NCBI GenBank assembly: GCA_036268875.1
Contig: DATATI010000014.1
Span: forward strand, 166,371 to 230,370
Direction: 5' to 3'
DNA length: 64,000 nt
Origin: Polyangia bacterium
GTDB lineage: Bacteria; Myxococcota_A; Polyangia; Fen-1088
Shown here: positions 26,952-37,600 of the stretch, piece after piece
Layout: each line of letters opens with the position of its first letter
Position numbering within the stretch: position 1 is the stretch's first letter
Program-made: the position numbers and the translations under genes
The notes under the pieces: generated by a model
What the model saw: the letters and a program-made list of their open reading frames with translations, nothing else
What the model was told of the DNA's origin: nothing
Database searches by the model: none

Positions 26952-27884
26952 TCACACCACGCGATCGATCAGCGGCTGCCCGCTGCTGAACCGCGCCAGG
27001 TTGTCCAGAAAATGGCGCACCAACCGCACGGATTCGTCGTCATGGCCGCCGGCGGCGTGCGGGGTGATGAAACAGTTGGGCGCCGTCCACAGCGGGTCTT
27101 CGGGCGGCAGCGGTTCGGGCGTGGTGACATCCAGGTAGGCGGCACCAATGTGTCCGGTGGTCAGCGCCGCGATCAGCGCCGCCTGATCGACGGTGGTGCC
27201 GCGGCCGATGTTGTAGAAGATGGCGCCTTTTTTCATCGCTTGCAGGCGCGCGGCGCTGAAGAACCCGTCGGTGGCCGGCGCGGCCGGCAGGATGTTGAGG
27301 ACGTGGTCGGCGTCGCCCAGGGCGCGCACCGCCTCGGCGCTGTCCCAGGCCACCGCGCGCACCGGTTCGTCTCCGACGACCTGCCGGCGCATCACCGTCA
27401 GCTCCATGCCCAGCGGCGCGATGAGCTCGATCAGCCGCCGGGCGATCGAGCCCAGGCCGGCGATCAGCGCCGACTGTCCGCGCAGCAAGCGCGAGCGCGA
27501 ACGCACCGTCTTTTGCGGCCAGCCGCGCGCGCCGCGCTGTTCTTCCAGCGCTTGCGGCAGTTGCCGGGCCTGCGCGTAAAAGAACGCCAACAGATGTTCG
27601 GCGCACGGCTCGTCGAACACCAGCGAGCTCTTGGTCAGGGCCGCGTCCCGCGCCTTCAGCGCCGCGCGCACGTCGTCGCGATCATAGTTGGTGTAGCCGG
27701 CGCTGGTCAGCTGCACCCAGCGGAGGCGCGCCGAGGCGATCACCCCGTCGACGTTCGGTTGCCCCAGCGCCACATCGGCCTCTGCCAGCGTCGCCGCTAC
27801 CCGGTGACCGGCGGTGCTCTGCTGGAAAAGCGCCTGCGCCGTGGCCGGGAAATCCGCGTTGCAGTAGATGCTCAGCTCTTTCAC
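26952..27884 (-). CDS. D-isomer-specific 2-hydroxyacid dehydrogenase
   Basis: About 310 residues if the GTG at 27884 is used (VKELSIYCNADFP); a TTG seven codons upstream is also possible. The NAD(P)-binding domain has GLGSIARRL, then VLNILPAAPATDGFF and KKGAIFYNIGRGTTVDQAAL with the catalytic Arg, ending in LDVTTPEPLPPEDPLW and FITPHAAGG holding the catalytic His. This order is standard for D-2-hydroxyacid dehydrogenases of the glyoxylate/hydroxypyruvate reductase type. It lies 62 bp after the livK start on the same strand as the TPR gene. The substrate is unknown. Confidence 0.85.
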   Translation of the reverse strand: MKELSIYCNADFPATAQALFQQSTAGHRVAATLAEADVALGQPNVDGVIASARLRWVQLTSAGYTNYDRDDVRAALKARDAALTKSSLVFDEPCAEHLLAFFYAQARQLPQALEEQRGARGWPQKTVRSRSRLLRGQSALIAGLGSIARRLIELIAPLGMELTVMRRQVVGDEPVRAVAWDSAEAVRALGDADHVLNILPAAPATDGFFSAARLQAMKKGAIFYNIGRGTTVDQAALIAALTTGHIGAAYLDVTTPEPLPPEDPLWTAPNCFITPHAAGGHDDESVRLVRHFLDNLARFSSGQPLIDRVV

Positions 27885-27924
27885 GAGCGCTGACTTTAGC
27901 AGCAACTGCGCGCCGGCGGCGCGG

Positions 27925-30900
27925 TCACGTCGGCCCGAACCCGATGTGCGCGCGCAAGGCGACGTACTCCCTGGAAACCGACCATTCGATCAGATCGCGC
28001 TCGATGCGGGCCGCATCGGCGCTGGGGTTGGCGGCGGTGCCCAGCTGCACGGCCATGCGCAGGTCGTTGCCAATCAAGAAGCCGGCGCGCACGGCGGTCA
28101 ACTGGGCGCCGCGAGCCCAGCGCTCGACGTCGAAGGTGGCATCGGCGCCGATGCCGGTACGTTTGACCACCAGCTCCAATTGCTCAAGTTGCGCGGGAGA
28201 CAGCGTGCGTCCCAGAAAATCGCGATAGCGCAGCACCGGATTGGCCAGGGCGGTGGGAATCGGATGTCCGTCGCGCACCATGGTGATGGCGGCCAGCAGG
28301 ATCACCTCCAGCTCGGGGCCGGCCGGCACCACTGACGGCCACACCGCCAGGTGATCGGCGCGAGACAGGGCCAGGGCGCGCGCGGCCACGAAGGCGATCT
28401 CTGCTTCGTGCCGTCCCTGCAGCACGCCGCGCCCGACCACGAACGACGGGGTGGGCGCCGCCTCGGCGATGGCGTTGCAAAGCTCGATCTCCCCCGCCGA
28501 GCTGGTGACCAGGTGCACCTCCGGCCACGGCACGCCCAGGATCTGGCTGGCGTACGTCAGCACCTTGCAGAACAGCGACGGGTCATTGGCCACGTCGCGC
28601 TGGCGCTTGCGCTTCAAGCCCCAGTCTTTGTGCGGCTTGGCCCGCGCCAGCAGCACCGTCGGGGCCACCGTGCCCAGCACTTGCGACACCACGCGGTCCT
28701 CGTCGCGGTGGTAAAGGTACTTTTGCCACAGGTCCTCGGTCAAGCGGCCGCGCGCGCGCACGAAACCCTGCGGGCGATACTGGGCGAACAGGCGCTGCTC
28801 GTCGGCGTCGGCTTGACCGAGATACGACAGCGCCTGGGCCACGCACCAGGCGGCGTCCATCTCGGTGCGCTCGGCGTGCAGGCGCAGCAGCAGCTTCAAG
28901 TGCGGAACCATCTCGGCGGTCCCGGCGGCCTTTTTCAGCAAGAAGCGGTGTTCGTCGATGGCCTGGCCGTAATGCTCGGGGCCGCACAGCTGGTGCAGCT
29001 CGGCCAGGATGGCGTGGCGGCTGGGCTCCTCCGGTTCGAGGCCCACGCACACCTCGAAGGCGGCTGCCGCTGTCTCGAAGTCGTGCAGGCGCGACCGGCT
29101 GATCTCGCCCAGCCCATGCCACAGCGCCAGCAGCGCCGGTCGGTTGCCGGGCGACGGCGTTCCCATGCGTTTGATCTGCCGGCGATAACAGCGCGCCTGC
29201 TGCTTCCAGTCTTTCGCCGCGGTCAGGATCTTGTCGATGCGCTCGAAGGTCTTCAGATCGTGCGGATCGTCGTCCAGTGCCTGGTTGTACAGATCGACGG
29301 CCTGCTGCCCAGCGCCGAGTTCGTGGTTTTGAATGGTGCCGGCGGCCACCAGGTATCGCGCTCGCGTCGCGCCCTGCGCGCTTTCCGCCAGCCGCGCCAG
29401 GATCGGCAGCACCCGCGCCCACTGCTGGGTCTCGGTCAAAAGCTCGACCAGCTTGTGCAGGATCCGCGGCGCCTCGGGCGTCGCCTCCAGCGCGGCGAAG
29501 CATTCGGCGATGGCCCGTTCCTGATCGTTCTTGCGGTCGTGATAGATGTCGACCAGCCGTTCGTGCAGCGCCGCCCGCGCTTCGTTGTCGTTGGGCAGCG
29601 CCAGCAAGCCGCGCAGATCGATGACCAGCGCATCCCAGTTGGCGGCGCGGTCGTGAATGCCGGCCAGCGCTTCCAGCGTCGGCCGGTGCTGGGGTTCGAT
29701 GGCCAGCGCGCGGGTGAAGAGATCGACCGCCTTGTCTTCCTGCTGCAGGTGCAGGCGGCTCTGCCCGAGGCGGTAGAGCGCCGTAAAGGTGTCCTCGCGC
29801 GAAGGTCGCTCGCGGCGCGGGAACAGCACCGAATCGTAAAGCTGCGCCGCCTGCTCCCAGTCCTGCAGCGTGAAAGCCAGCGCGCCCCAATCGCGCAGCG
29901 TCGCCAGATAGCCCAGATCCGCCGAGAAAGATCGACGGTACGCCTCGACCGCCGCCGGGAGGTCGCCCAGGCCCTCGGCGGCGCGCCCCAGGCGGTGGCA
30001 GACCGTCGCTTGCCAGGCGGCGCCTCGGCCCTGGCCGGCGGCGCCCGGCCCGTTGTCGGCCAGGCTTTGCGCCAGCGGTCGCAGCGCCGTCCAGGCCTGT
30101 CGCTTGAAATAGATCTCCATCAGCGGCAGCGCCGCCGCGGCGTGCATCGGATCCAGCGCGACGATCTGCGCGTACAGCGCGGTGGCCTGGCTCTCGTCGT
30201 CCAGCTTCTCTTGAAAGATGGTCGCCGCTTCGAAGTTCAGCTCGATCTTCTTGTCGGGCGCCGCCACCTGGTCGGCGGCCCGTCCCAGCAGCGTGGCCGC
30301 CTTCAGCCAGTCGTTGCGTTCGCGGTAGATCTGCGCCAGCGCCAGCATGCTGGGCACGTGCGCCGGGTCCAGGGCCAGCGCCTGCGCGTATTGCTCCTCG
30401 GCGGCCAGCGGATCGCCCACCTGCGCCAGGGCCACCTCGCCCAGCTGGAAATGCAGACCCACGCGTTCGTGCCCGTTCATCTGCGCGGCCGCCCGACTGA
30501 GCAGGCGGACCACGCCTTCCCAGTCGCCCAGCGCCTCTTGCACGCGGGCCAGGCCCATCAGCGACGGCAAGTGCTGCGGACTGTCGCGCAGGATCTCGCT
30601 GTACGCGTCGGCGATGCGGGTGGGCTCGCGAAAGCGATCCAGCCATTTTCTATCCAGCACGTCGGCCAGGCGATCCCAGTCGCTGCGCCGCCGGTACAGC
30701 GTCTCCAGCAGCATCAGCGCGCCGCCGTGGTCGGGAACCAGGCCGAGCGCGCGCTGGCCGGCGGCCACCGCCTGGTCGTCGCTGGTCAGGCCCACGTCGC
30801 ACCAGAAGGCGATCTGCGCCCACAGATCAGCGGCCTGCTTGGGGTCGGTCAGCGTCTCGGCCACCTCGGTCGTCGACAACACGACGTCGGGCCATTTGTC

Positions 30901-31155
30901 GAACGCCCGCGCCAGGCGTTCCATCTCGTGCACCACCTGGCCGCTGGTGGGATCTTCGCGCAAGGCTTCCTGCAGCGAGATAAGCGCGCTGTTGGCGTCG
31001 ACCAGCCGGCGTTCGTAGATCTCCGCGATCCGGCACAGGGAGGCGGCGCGACGGGCGGGGGCGCTCTCGTGCTCGAGGCTGGTCAGCAGCTCTTCGATCA
31101 GCGCCAGGGCGTGCGCCCGATCGTCGATGGGTGAGTGGAAGGCGAGCTCCTGCAT
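27925..31155 (-). CDS. Very large TPR-repeat protein with possible degenerate peptidase-like C-terminus
   Basis: A 1076-residue protein without signal peptide or clear membrane helices, composed largely of helical TPR units over residues about 1-780 (for example AADLWAQIAFWCDVGL, AEEQYAQALALDPAHVPSMLALAQIY, KAVDLFTRALAIEPQHRPTLEALAGI in parts). Proteins of this type are frequent in myxobacteria and act as scaffolds. After residue about 850 the repeat pattern stops; the stretch FVVGRGVLQGRHEAEIAFVAARALA resembles the segment around the zinc site of M48-type peptidases, but the HExxH ligands are absent, so any such domain would be inactive. It starts at ATG 31155. Confidence 0.75.
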   Translation of the reverse strand: MQELAFHSPIDDRAHALALIEELLTSLEHESAPARRAASLCRIAEIYERRLVDANSALISLQEALREDPTSGQVVHEMERLARAFDKWPDVVLSTTEVAETLTDPKQAADLWAQIAFWCDVGLTSDDQAVAAGQRALGLVPDHGGALMLLETLYRRRSDWDRLADVLDRKWLDRFREPTRIADAYSEILRDSPQHLPSLMGLARVQEALGDWEGVVRLLSRAAAQMNGHERVGLHFQLGEVALAQVGDPLAAEEQYAQALALDPAHVPSMLALAQIYRERNDWLKAATLLGRAADQVAAPDKKIELNFEAATIFQEKLDDESQATALYAQIVALDPMHAAAALPLMEIYFKRQAWTALRPLAQSLADNGPGAAGQGRGAAWQATVCHRLGRAAEGLGDLPAAVEAYRRSFSADLGYLATLRDWGALAFTLQDWEQAAQLYDSVLFPRRERPSREDTFTALYRLGQSRLHLQQEDKAVDLFTRALAIEPQHRPTLEALAGIHDRAANWDALVIDLRGLLALPNDNEARAALHERLVDIYHDRKNDQERAIAECFAALEATPEAPRILHKLVELLTETQQWARVLPILARLAESAQGATRARYLVAAGTIQNHELGAGQQAVDLYNQALDDDPHDLKTFERIDKILTAAKDWKQQARCYRRQIKRMGTPSPGNRPALLALWHGLGEISRSRLHDFETAAAAFEVCVGLEPEEPSRHAILAELHQLCGPEHYGQAIDEHRFLLKKAAGTAEMVPHLKLLLRLHAERTEMDAAWCVAQALSYLGQADADEQRLFAQYRPQGFVRARGRLTEDLWQKYLYHRDEDRVVSQVLGTVAPTVLLARAKPHKDWGLKRKRQRDVANDPSLFCKVLTYASQILGVPWPEVHLVTSSAGEIELCNAIAEAAPTPSFVVGRGVLQGRHEAEIAFVAARALALSRADHLAVWPSVVPAGPELEVILLAAITMVRDGHPIPTALANPVLRYRDFLGRTLSPAQLEQLELVVKRTGIGADATFDVERWARGAQLTAVRAGFLIGNDLRMAVQLGTAANPSADAARIERDLIEWSVSREYVALRAHIGFGPT

Positions 31156-31215
31156 GCGTCAGTCGGCCTCGGGGCGCAAACGGTCGACCAAAGTGCTTAC
31201 CACAGGACGTTTATC

Positions 31216-32016
31216 CTAGGGAAAAGTCGGGGCGGTCGGCGATTTCTGGAAGGTCATCAACTGCTCGAGGAAAGCGTCCATGGCCACAATCTGTGGTGCG
31301 TGGCCGCCGGGAAGGGTCAAAATCTGGGCCTGCGGAAGCTCCGCCGCCAGCCCATCGACGATCTGATGGAGAAACCGCGCCGACCCATTGCCCTTCACCA
31401 GCAGCACCGGGCGCGGAAAATTGCGCCACGCGGCGATGTCGTCCTGGTGATCGATGGCGTGGCGCGAGCTGCGCAAGGCCTGCCGGTGACGTGACCACAG
31501 CGGCCAGGCCGCCATCTGGCGCGGCGATTTTCCCGGCGGGCAAAAGCCGACGTGCACGGCGAACATCTCCAGATCGTCGTCGGTGACGTCATCGCCCAGC
31601 GAGCCCAGGCGCGCGGCCACCTGGCGGGTGTCATCGTCGACGGTGCCGCGGGCGCGCAGCACCCAGACCGCCGGCGGTTCGATGAGGGCCAGCGTGCGGA
31701 CGCGCCGCGGATCGCGCAGGGCGAATGACAGGGCCACCTCGGCGCCATACGACCAGGCGACGACGTCGGCGGGCAGGGCGTGTTCGGCCTCCAGCGTGGC
31801 GTCCAGGGCGTCGGCCTCCATGGTCACCGAGTAGTCGGGCGGCAAGGGAAGGTTGTCATAGCCGTGGGCGACGTTCAGCAGCTGCACGCGCAACACCCGC
31901 CGGCTTTTTTCCAGGCGGGCGGCGTGCGCCTCCCAGCTCAGCCAGCCAAGCAGGCCGCCGGGGACCAGGACCGTCGGCGGTTCGCCGGCACCGGTGACTA
32001 TGACGGGCAGCTTCAT
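31216..32016 (-). CDS. Alpha/beta hydrolase
   Basis: A 266-residue hydrolase-fold protein. It shows VLVPGGLLGW at the oxyanion region, the nucleophile elbow VAWSYGAEVALS (Gly-x-Ser replaced by WSYG, with Ser as nucleophile), a plausible acid near RPVLLVKGNGS, and the C-terminal PGGHAPQIV with the catalytic His. The elbow AWSYGA lacks the first Gly of GxSxG but keeps the small residue after it, a variation seen in this superfamily. It has no signal peptide, so is cytoplasmic. It follows the TPR gene start by 60 bp; no functional link is evident. Confidence 0.78.
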   Translation of the reverse strand: MKLPVIVTGAGEPPTVLVPGGLLGWLSWEAHAARLEKSRRVLRVQLLNVAHGYDNLPLPPDYSVTMEADALDATLEAEHALPADVVAWSYGAEVALSFALRDPRRVRTLALIEPPAVWVLRARGTVDDDTRQVAARLGSLGDDVTDDDLEMFAVHVGFCPPGKSPRQMAAWPLWSRHRQALRSSRHAIDHQDDIAAWRNFPRPVLLVKGNGSARFLHQIVDGLAAELPQAQILTLPGGHAPQIVAMDAFLEQLMTFQKSPTAPTFP

Positions 32017-32218
32017 GGGTTCCTATTCATGGGCTTCAGATGATGAACGATGGGCGAGCGATTTGCTTCCGTCGGCCATGGCGCCTGCGCCGGGATGGGT
32101 GGTGGGCGGTGTCGCACGCGGCTGTCGGCGCGCACCTTATTTTTCTCCCGAACTGATCTTATGATCGCCCGGTCCGGCGGTTCTGCCGGTGGGCGTCACT
32201 GCCCTTGGGAGAAGATCG

Positions 32219-32755
32219 ATGAAACTAGGAACGTCGCTGGTCCTTGTCCTGTCCGCCGCTTCGCTGCCGATCAGCCTGGCTGCGCGCGCTGAACCCCGGC
32301 GCGAAGAACGACACGAAGAAAAGCAGGCCGTCCGACACGAAGAAAAGCAGGCCGTCCGACACGAAGAGCACCTGCCTCCGCGTCCACCCCCGCCCGAATG
32401 GAAAGGGCACCCGCCCGGCGTTCACCCTGGCGGCCCGGCGTATCACCCGGCGGTTCACCCGCACGCGATTCGCGTCTTGCGCCCGCGAGTGGCCCGCTAT
32501 GGCGAGCACCCGTGGCACCACTGGGGTCACGCTGAATTTGCCCGCCCCGTCTATTACTGGGACTGGGGCCTGGTCCATCACGTCTCCTGCACCGCCGAGG
32601 ATTCTTACGGCGATCAGTATCCGGTCAGCGAGAACACCTTCGCCGGCTTCGGCCTGGTCAACATGACCGCCGTCGAGGACGACGCGCTTGACCGCTGTTA
32701 CGAAGAATCGGGCGGCGATCAAAGCTGTTATCTCGCGACGTGCTCGCACTTTTAG
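32219..32755 (+). CDS. Small secreted His/Pro-rich protein with tandem HEEKQAVR repeat
   Basis: A 178-residue protein starting at ATG 32219 behind GGGAGAAG. The signal peptide MKLGTSLVLVLSAASLPISL ends near ARA. A charged segment then contains two perfect 24-bp repeats giving HEEKQAVR twice plus a partial third copy, followed by a Pro/His-rich stretch (HPPGVHPGGPAYHPAVHPHA) and a C-terminal domain with four Cys (VSCTAEDSYG, DRCYEES, QSCYLATC) able to form disulfides. It stands alone between convergent and divergent genes. I do not recognise the family; His-richness hints at metal binding. Confidence 0.65.
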   Translation: MKLGTSLVLVLSAASLPISLAARAEPRREERHEEKQAVRHEEKQAVRHEEHLPPRPPPPEWKGHPPGVHPGGPAYHPAVHPHAIRVLRPRVARYGEHPWHHWGHAEFARPVYYWDWGLVHHVSCTAEDSYGDQYPVSENTFAGFGLVNMTAVEDDALDRCYEESGGDQSCYLATCSHF

Positions 32756-32776
32756 CAAGATGAAAAGGCGGCGCGA

Positions 32777-34585
32777 TCATTTCGGGCGCGCCGTCAGCTT
32801 CATCTCGCTGATCCAGACCGCGGCGGTGGACGAGACGGTCACCGTGGCGTGAAAGGGCCCGCCGGCGTGGTGGAGCAAACACACGCCATCGGGCGGGCAG
32901 CCTGAGAAGGTCACGGTTCGTTCGGGCCCGGCGCCGACGACCTGATTTTCCAGCGTGTAGTCGCCGCCCGGAAGATCGTCGCCCGCCAGCCAGACGTCCA
33001 CCAGCGCCCGTCCGTCGCCGTGCGGGCGGATGCGCACGCCGTCCGGCGCGCCGGTGAGGACCGCGTCGCCGCCCTCGGCCAGATCGGCGTCGGCGCGGCG
33101 CCACTTGGCCAGGCGGGTGTGCCCATCGACGATCCAGGGCGTCACCGCCCAGCGGTGGCTGTCGCGCAAGCGGGCGCCCGTCGCCCACAAGCCGGGGGCG
33201 AGCTCGAACACGGCGGCGACCAGCGCGGTGGCCAGCAGCGCGGCGCGGATCAGCGCCAGCCGGGTGGGCGTGACTTCGTTCGGGGGGCCGGTCTGCGCCG
33301 CCCAGAAAAGACGCGCGAAGCCCACCTGCGCGAAGGCCACCACCGGCAAGGCCAGCATCTCGATCGGCACGCGGTAGCGTGGCTCGGCAAAGAACACGAT
33401 GTAGGTCGCCGCCAGCGCCAGCTGATACGGCAGCAGGACGAACGCCGGCCAGCGCCGCTGGCTGGCCGCCAGTCCCAATCCAGCCAAAAACGCCGCCAAA
33501 ATGAACACCCCGCTGGCGTTCACCGCGCCTTCGATGGTGGGGCGGTGTCGATCGAAGAACGCCTTGTGCGGCGGCACCAGCACGCCCGGCCGATACACCG
33601 GCCAGTACAGCAGCAGGCGCTCTTCATCGAACAGCCGCTCGGCCCGCAGCGCCGCCAACCCGGCGGCGTAGGTCGGTTCGAAACGCGCCCAGTCCTTGGC
33701 CAGCGCGTACGCCTGGCGGTCGATCAGGCGGTGCGGTTCGTCTAGAACCGAGTGTCCGGTGACGTCTTTGAACAGCTGGTTCAGCGCGCGGGTGTACGTG
33801 CCTTCCGAGTTGGGGTTGGTTCCGATCAGCGCGGTGATGCCGCCGTGGCTGTCGGTGAAGAACAGCTCGCCTTCGTGGCGGCGGTTGCGGAGGGCCCACG
33901 GTGCCAGCACCAGCAGCGTGGTGGCCACTGAAAGCGCGGTCAGCTTCAACGTCGCCAGCGGCCGGCGCCTGGTCAGAAGCCAATACACGGCGGCCAGCGC
34001 GGTCAGCGGCAGCGCCACCGCGCGCACATACGCCGCCAGGCCCATCACCGCGCCGAAGGACAGCGCCGCAAGCCGCGGCCGCGTCCGACCCCATCCCGTC
34101 AGGCACGCCGTGCCCACCACGATCAACGCCGCCGCCGGCACGTCAGTCCCCACCACGCTGGAAAGCGCGATCCCCGCCGGCCACAGCGCGTACAACAATC
34201 CAGCGACGATCGCCGTCGCGCATGAAGGCGGGCCGGCGGCGCCCAGCACGCGCGGGCGATCGAACAGGTGCAGCGTGGTGGCGAAGACGCCGGCCGCGCC
34301 GATCCCGCCGAAGAAGACGCCCAGAAGTTTTTGCGCCAGCAGATCGCCGCCGGCGTCTTTGATCATCGCCAGTAACACCACGAACCCCGGCATGTAGATA
34401 AAGCCGTGGTCGAGAGCGCCCCATTCGGAAAGATAGTTCGCCGACTCGCGGTACATGGCGAAATCGCCCACCGGAACGGTCGGCACCGCCAGCACCCAGC
34501 AAAGGCGCAAGGCCGTCGCCAGCAAGGTGACGGCGACGCCCCAGATCAGCGCGCGGTCGGAGTGGGGAGCAGCGGTGCTGGCCAT
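32777..34585 (-). CDS. GT39/ArnT-like membrane glycosyltransferase
   Basis: About 602 residues, starting MASTAAPHSDRALIWG at ATG 34585; the open frame extends further upstream but only as antisense of pyc. The first loop has VGDFAMYRESANYLSEWG with the Asp expected of GT-C enzymes, followed by ten or so helices and the inter-helix segment YVRAVALPLTAL. After the last helix (about residue 480) comes a soluble periplasmic domain of about 120 residues with VTFSGCPPDGVCLLHH, perhaps carbohydrate-binding. It is divergent from pyc with 48 bp between the starts. A polyprenyl-phosphate-sugar donor is expected for this class; the acceptor is unknown. Confidence 0.72.
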   Translation of the reverse strand: MASTAAPHSDRALIWGVAVTLLATALRLCWVLAVPTVPVGDFAMYRESANYLSEWGALDHGFIYMPGFVVLLAMIKDAGGDLLAQKLLGVFFGGIGAAGVFATTLHLFDRPRVLGAAGPPSCATAIVAGLLYALWPAGIALSSVVGTDVPAAALIVVGTACLTGWGRTRPRLAALSFGAVMGLAAYVRAVALPLTALAAVYWLLTRRRPLATLKLTALSVATTLLVLAPWALRNRRHEGELFFTDSHGGITALIGTNPNSEGTYTRALNQLFKDVTGHSVLDEPHRLIDRQAYALAKDWARFEPTYAAGLAALRAERLFDEERLLLYWPVYRPGVLVPPHKAFFDRHRPTIEGAVNASGVFILAAFLAGLGLAASQRRWPAFVLLPYQLALAATYIVFFAEPRYRVPIEMLALPVVAFAQVGFARLFWAAQTGPPNEVTPTRLALIRAALLATALVAAVFELAPGLWATGARLRDSHRWAVTPWIVDGHTRLAKWRRADADLAEGGDAVLTGAPDGVRIRPHGDGRALVDVWLAGDDLPGGDYTLENQVVGAGPERTVTFSGCPPDGVCLLHHAGGPFHATVTVSSTAAVWISEMKLTARPK

Positions 34586-34633
34586 CGTTTTCTGCCCGAA
34601 CTCTAGTCGATCAGTGATATTTCTCGCGGGCTC

Positions 34634-37600
34634 ATGTCCATCCTCCCCTTTCGGCGCCTGCTGTGCGCGAATCGCGGCGAGATTGCAGTTCGTGTTTTCC
34701 GCGCTTCGACCGAGCTCGGTTTTCGCACGGTGGCGATTTTTTCCGAGGAGGACCGGGTCCACCTGCACCGCTATAAAGCCGACGAAGCCTATCTGGTGGG
34801 CAAGGGTCTCGAGCCGGTGGCGTCGTACCTGGCCGAGGACGAGATCGTCGAGCTGGCCAAACGCCACGACGTCGATGCGGTTCACCCTGGTTACGGGCTT
34901 TTGTCCGAGCGCGCCTCGTTCGCCCGCAAGTGCCGCGACGCCGGCATCGTCTTCATCGGGCCCACGCCCGAGGCGATCGAAGCGCTGGGTAACAAGATCG
35001 CCGCCCGCAAGATCGCTCAGGCGGCGGGCGTGCCGGTGGTGCCGGGCACCGCCGAGCCGATTCGTTCCGTTGCCGAGGCGCGCGCCTTCGCCAATCAAGT
35101 CGGTTACCCGGTGATGGTGAAGGCGTCGGCCGGCGGCGGCGGGCGCGGCATGCGCGTGGTCCCTGGTGACGGCGAGATGGCCGAGGCGTTGGAGCGGGCC
35201 AAGTCGGAATCGCGCAAGGCCTTCGGCGATGATTCGGTGTTTTTGGAAAAGCTGGTGGTGCGGCCCAAGCACATCGAGGTGCAGGTGCTGGGCGACAACC
35301 ACGGCAACCTGGTGCACCTGTTCGAACGCGACTGTTCGGTGCAGCGCCGTCACCAGAAGGTGGTCGAGTACGCGCCGGCCTGGTCGGTGTCCGAGGCGAT
35401 CCGCGCCCGCCTGGCCGAAGACGCCCTGAAGGTGGCGCGCCAGGTGAAGTACACCAACGCCGGCACGGTGGAATTTCTGGTCGCCGAAAACGGCGCGCAC
35501 TACTTCATCGAGGTGAACCCGCGCATCCAGGTCGAGCACACCGTCACCGAGGTGATCACCGACCGCGATCTGGTGCAAGCGCAGATCCGCGTCGCCCAGG
35601 GCTACAAACTCAGCGATCCGGAGATCGACATCCCCAACCAGGCGGCCATCGAACGCCGGGGCTTGGCCATTCAGGTGCGCGTGACCGCGGAGGATCCGCG
35701 CAACGATTTTCTACCCGACACCGGCAAGATCGCCGTCTATCGTCCGGGCGCGGGCCTGGGCATTCGCCTCGACGACGGGTCGGGCTACGTCGGCGCCCGG
35801 GTGTCGCCTTTCTACGATTCGCTGCTGGTGAAGATCACCGCGTCGGGCCTGGAATGGAACTATGCCCGCAGCAAGGTGGTGCGCGCGCTGCGCGAGTTCC
35901 GCATCCGCGGCGTGAAGACGAATATTCATTTCCTCGAGAACGTCCTGCAGCACCCGACGTTCGCCGCGGGCAAGGCCCACACCACCTTCGTCGACGAGAC
36001 GCCCGAGCTGGTGCAGTACACCCCGCGCCGCGATCGAGCCACCCGCATCCTGCGCTATGTCGCCTCGACAGTGGTGAACGGCCACGCCACCGTGCGTGGG
36101 AAACCCAAGCCGCCGCTGGTGGCGCTGACCCGCGAGCCGTTGCTACCCTCGGTGGACCCGCGCGTCCCACCGCCCGCCGGCAGCAAGCAGATCCTGGACA
36201 ACCGTGGCCCGGACGGGGTGGTTCGCTGGTTGCGCGAGGATCGCCGCGTGCGCCTGACCGACACCACCTGGCGCGACGCCCACCAGTCGCTGCTGGCCAC
36301 GCGCTTGCGCACGTACGATCTGGCGCGCATCGCGCCGGCCACGGCGCGCGTCTGCGCCGATTTCTTTTCGCTGGAGATGTGGGGCGGCGCCACCTTCGAC
36401 GTGGCCTATCGATTCTTGTCGGAAGATCCCTGGCTGCGCCTGGAAGAGCTGCGCAAGCTGGCCCCCAACATCATGTTCCAGATGCTGGTGCGTGGGGCCA
36501 ACGCCGTCGGCTACACCAACTATCCCGACGACGTGGTGGTGGCCTTCATCGAAGAAGCGGCCAAAGGCGGCATCGACGTCTTTCGCATCTTCGACGCCTT
36601 GAATGACGTCGACAGCATGCAGGTGGCCATCGAAGCGGCGCAGAAGACCGGCAAGATCGTCGAGACGGCGATCTGCTACACCGGCGACGTCTCCGATCCC
36701 ACGCGCAAGAAATTCGATCTCAAGTACTACGTCGACCTGGCCAAGGAAGTGGTCCGGCGCGGGACCCACCTCTTGGCGATCAAAGACATGGCCGGTCTTC
36801 TGAAGCCGCGCGCGGCGACCATGCTGGTGCGGGCGTTGAAGGAAGCGGTGGACGTGCCGCTGCACCTGCACATGCACGATACTTCGGGCAACAGCATCGC
36901 CAGTTACCTGGCGGCCATCGAGGCCGGCGTGGACGTGGTCGACGGCGCGGTCAGCATCATGGGCGGCATGACCTCGCAGCCGTCGCTGTCGTCGCTGGCC
37001 TTCGCGCTGGCCGGGACGCCGCGCGATCCGCGCGCCGACATTGCCGGCCTGGAAAAGCTGTCGACCTACTGGGAGCCGGTGCGCGAGTGGTACGCGCCGT
37101 TCGAATCGGGCCTGAAGGCGCCGGCCGCCGACGTCTACGAGCACGAGATCCCCGGCGGCCAGTACTCGAACCTGCGCGCCCAGGCCGAGGCATTGGGCGT
37201 GGGTGCGGCCTGGGAGACGGTCAAGCACGCGTACGCCGACGTCAATCGACTGTTCGGCGACATTCCCAAGGTCACGCCATCGTCGAAGGTCGTCGGCGAC
37301 ATGGCCATCTGGATGGTGAAGCAGGGCCTGGACGCCCGCGCGGTCAGCGAGAAGGCGAAGGATCTGACGTTCCCAGAATCGGTGATCGATTACATGCGCG
37401 GATCGCTCGGTCACCCGCCGGGCGGCTTTCCCGAGCCGCTGCGCACGCACATCCTGAAAGGCGCCACCCGGATCGAAGGCCGCCCCGGCGCTTCGATGCC
37501 GCCCTTCGACTGGGCGGGGGCGCGCCGTGAGATGGAGACCTTGGCCGGCATCAGCGTCGAGACGCGCGACGTGGTTTCGTACGCGCTTTATCCCAAGGTG

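Noticed and set aside
28351..31134. A 927-codon open frame on the plus strand opposite the TPR gene
   Set aside because: It is a GC-skewed antisense shadow: Arg/Gln/His-rich, no domain, while the minus strand has clear TPR units.
34586..35578. Upstream extension of the GT39-like gene, giving a 933-residue protein
   Set aside because: The extension is antisense to the biotin-carboxylase part of pyc and lacks family similarity; the Met at 34585 opens the first helix.
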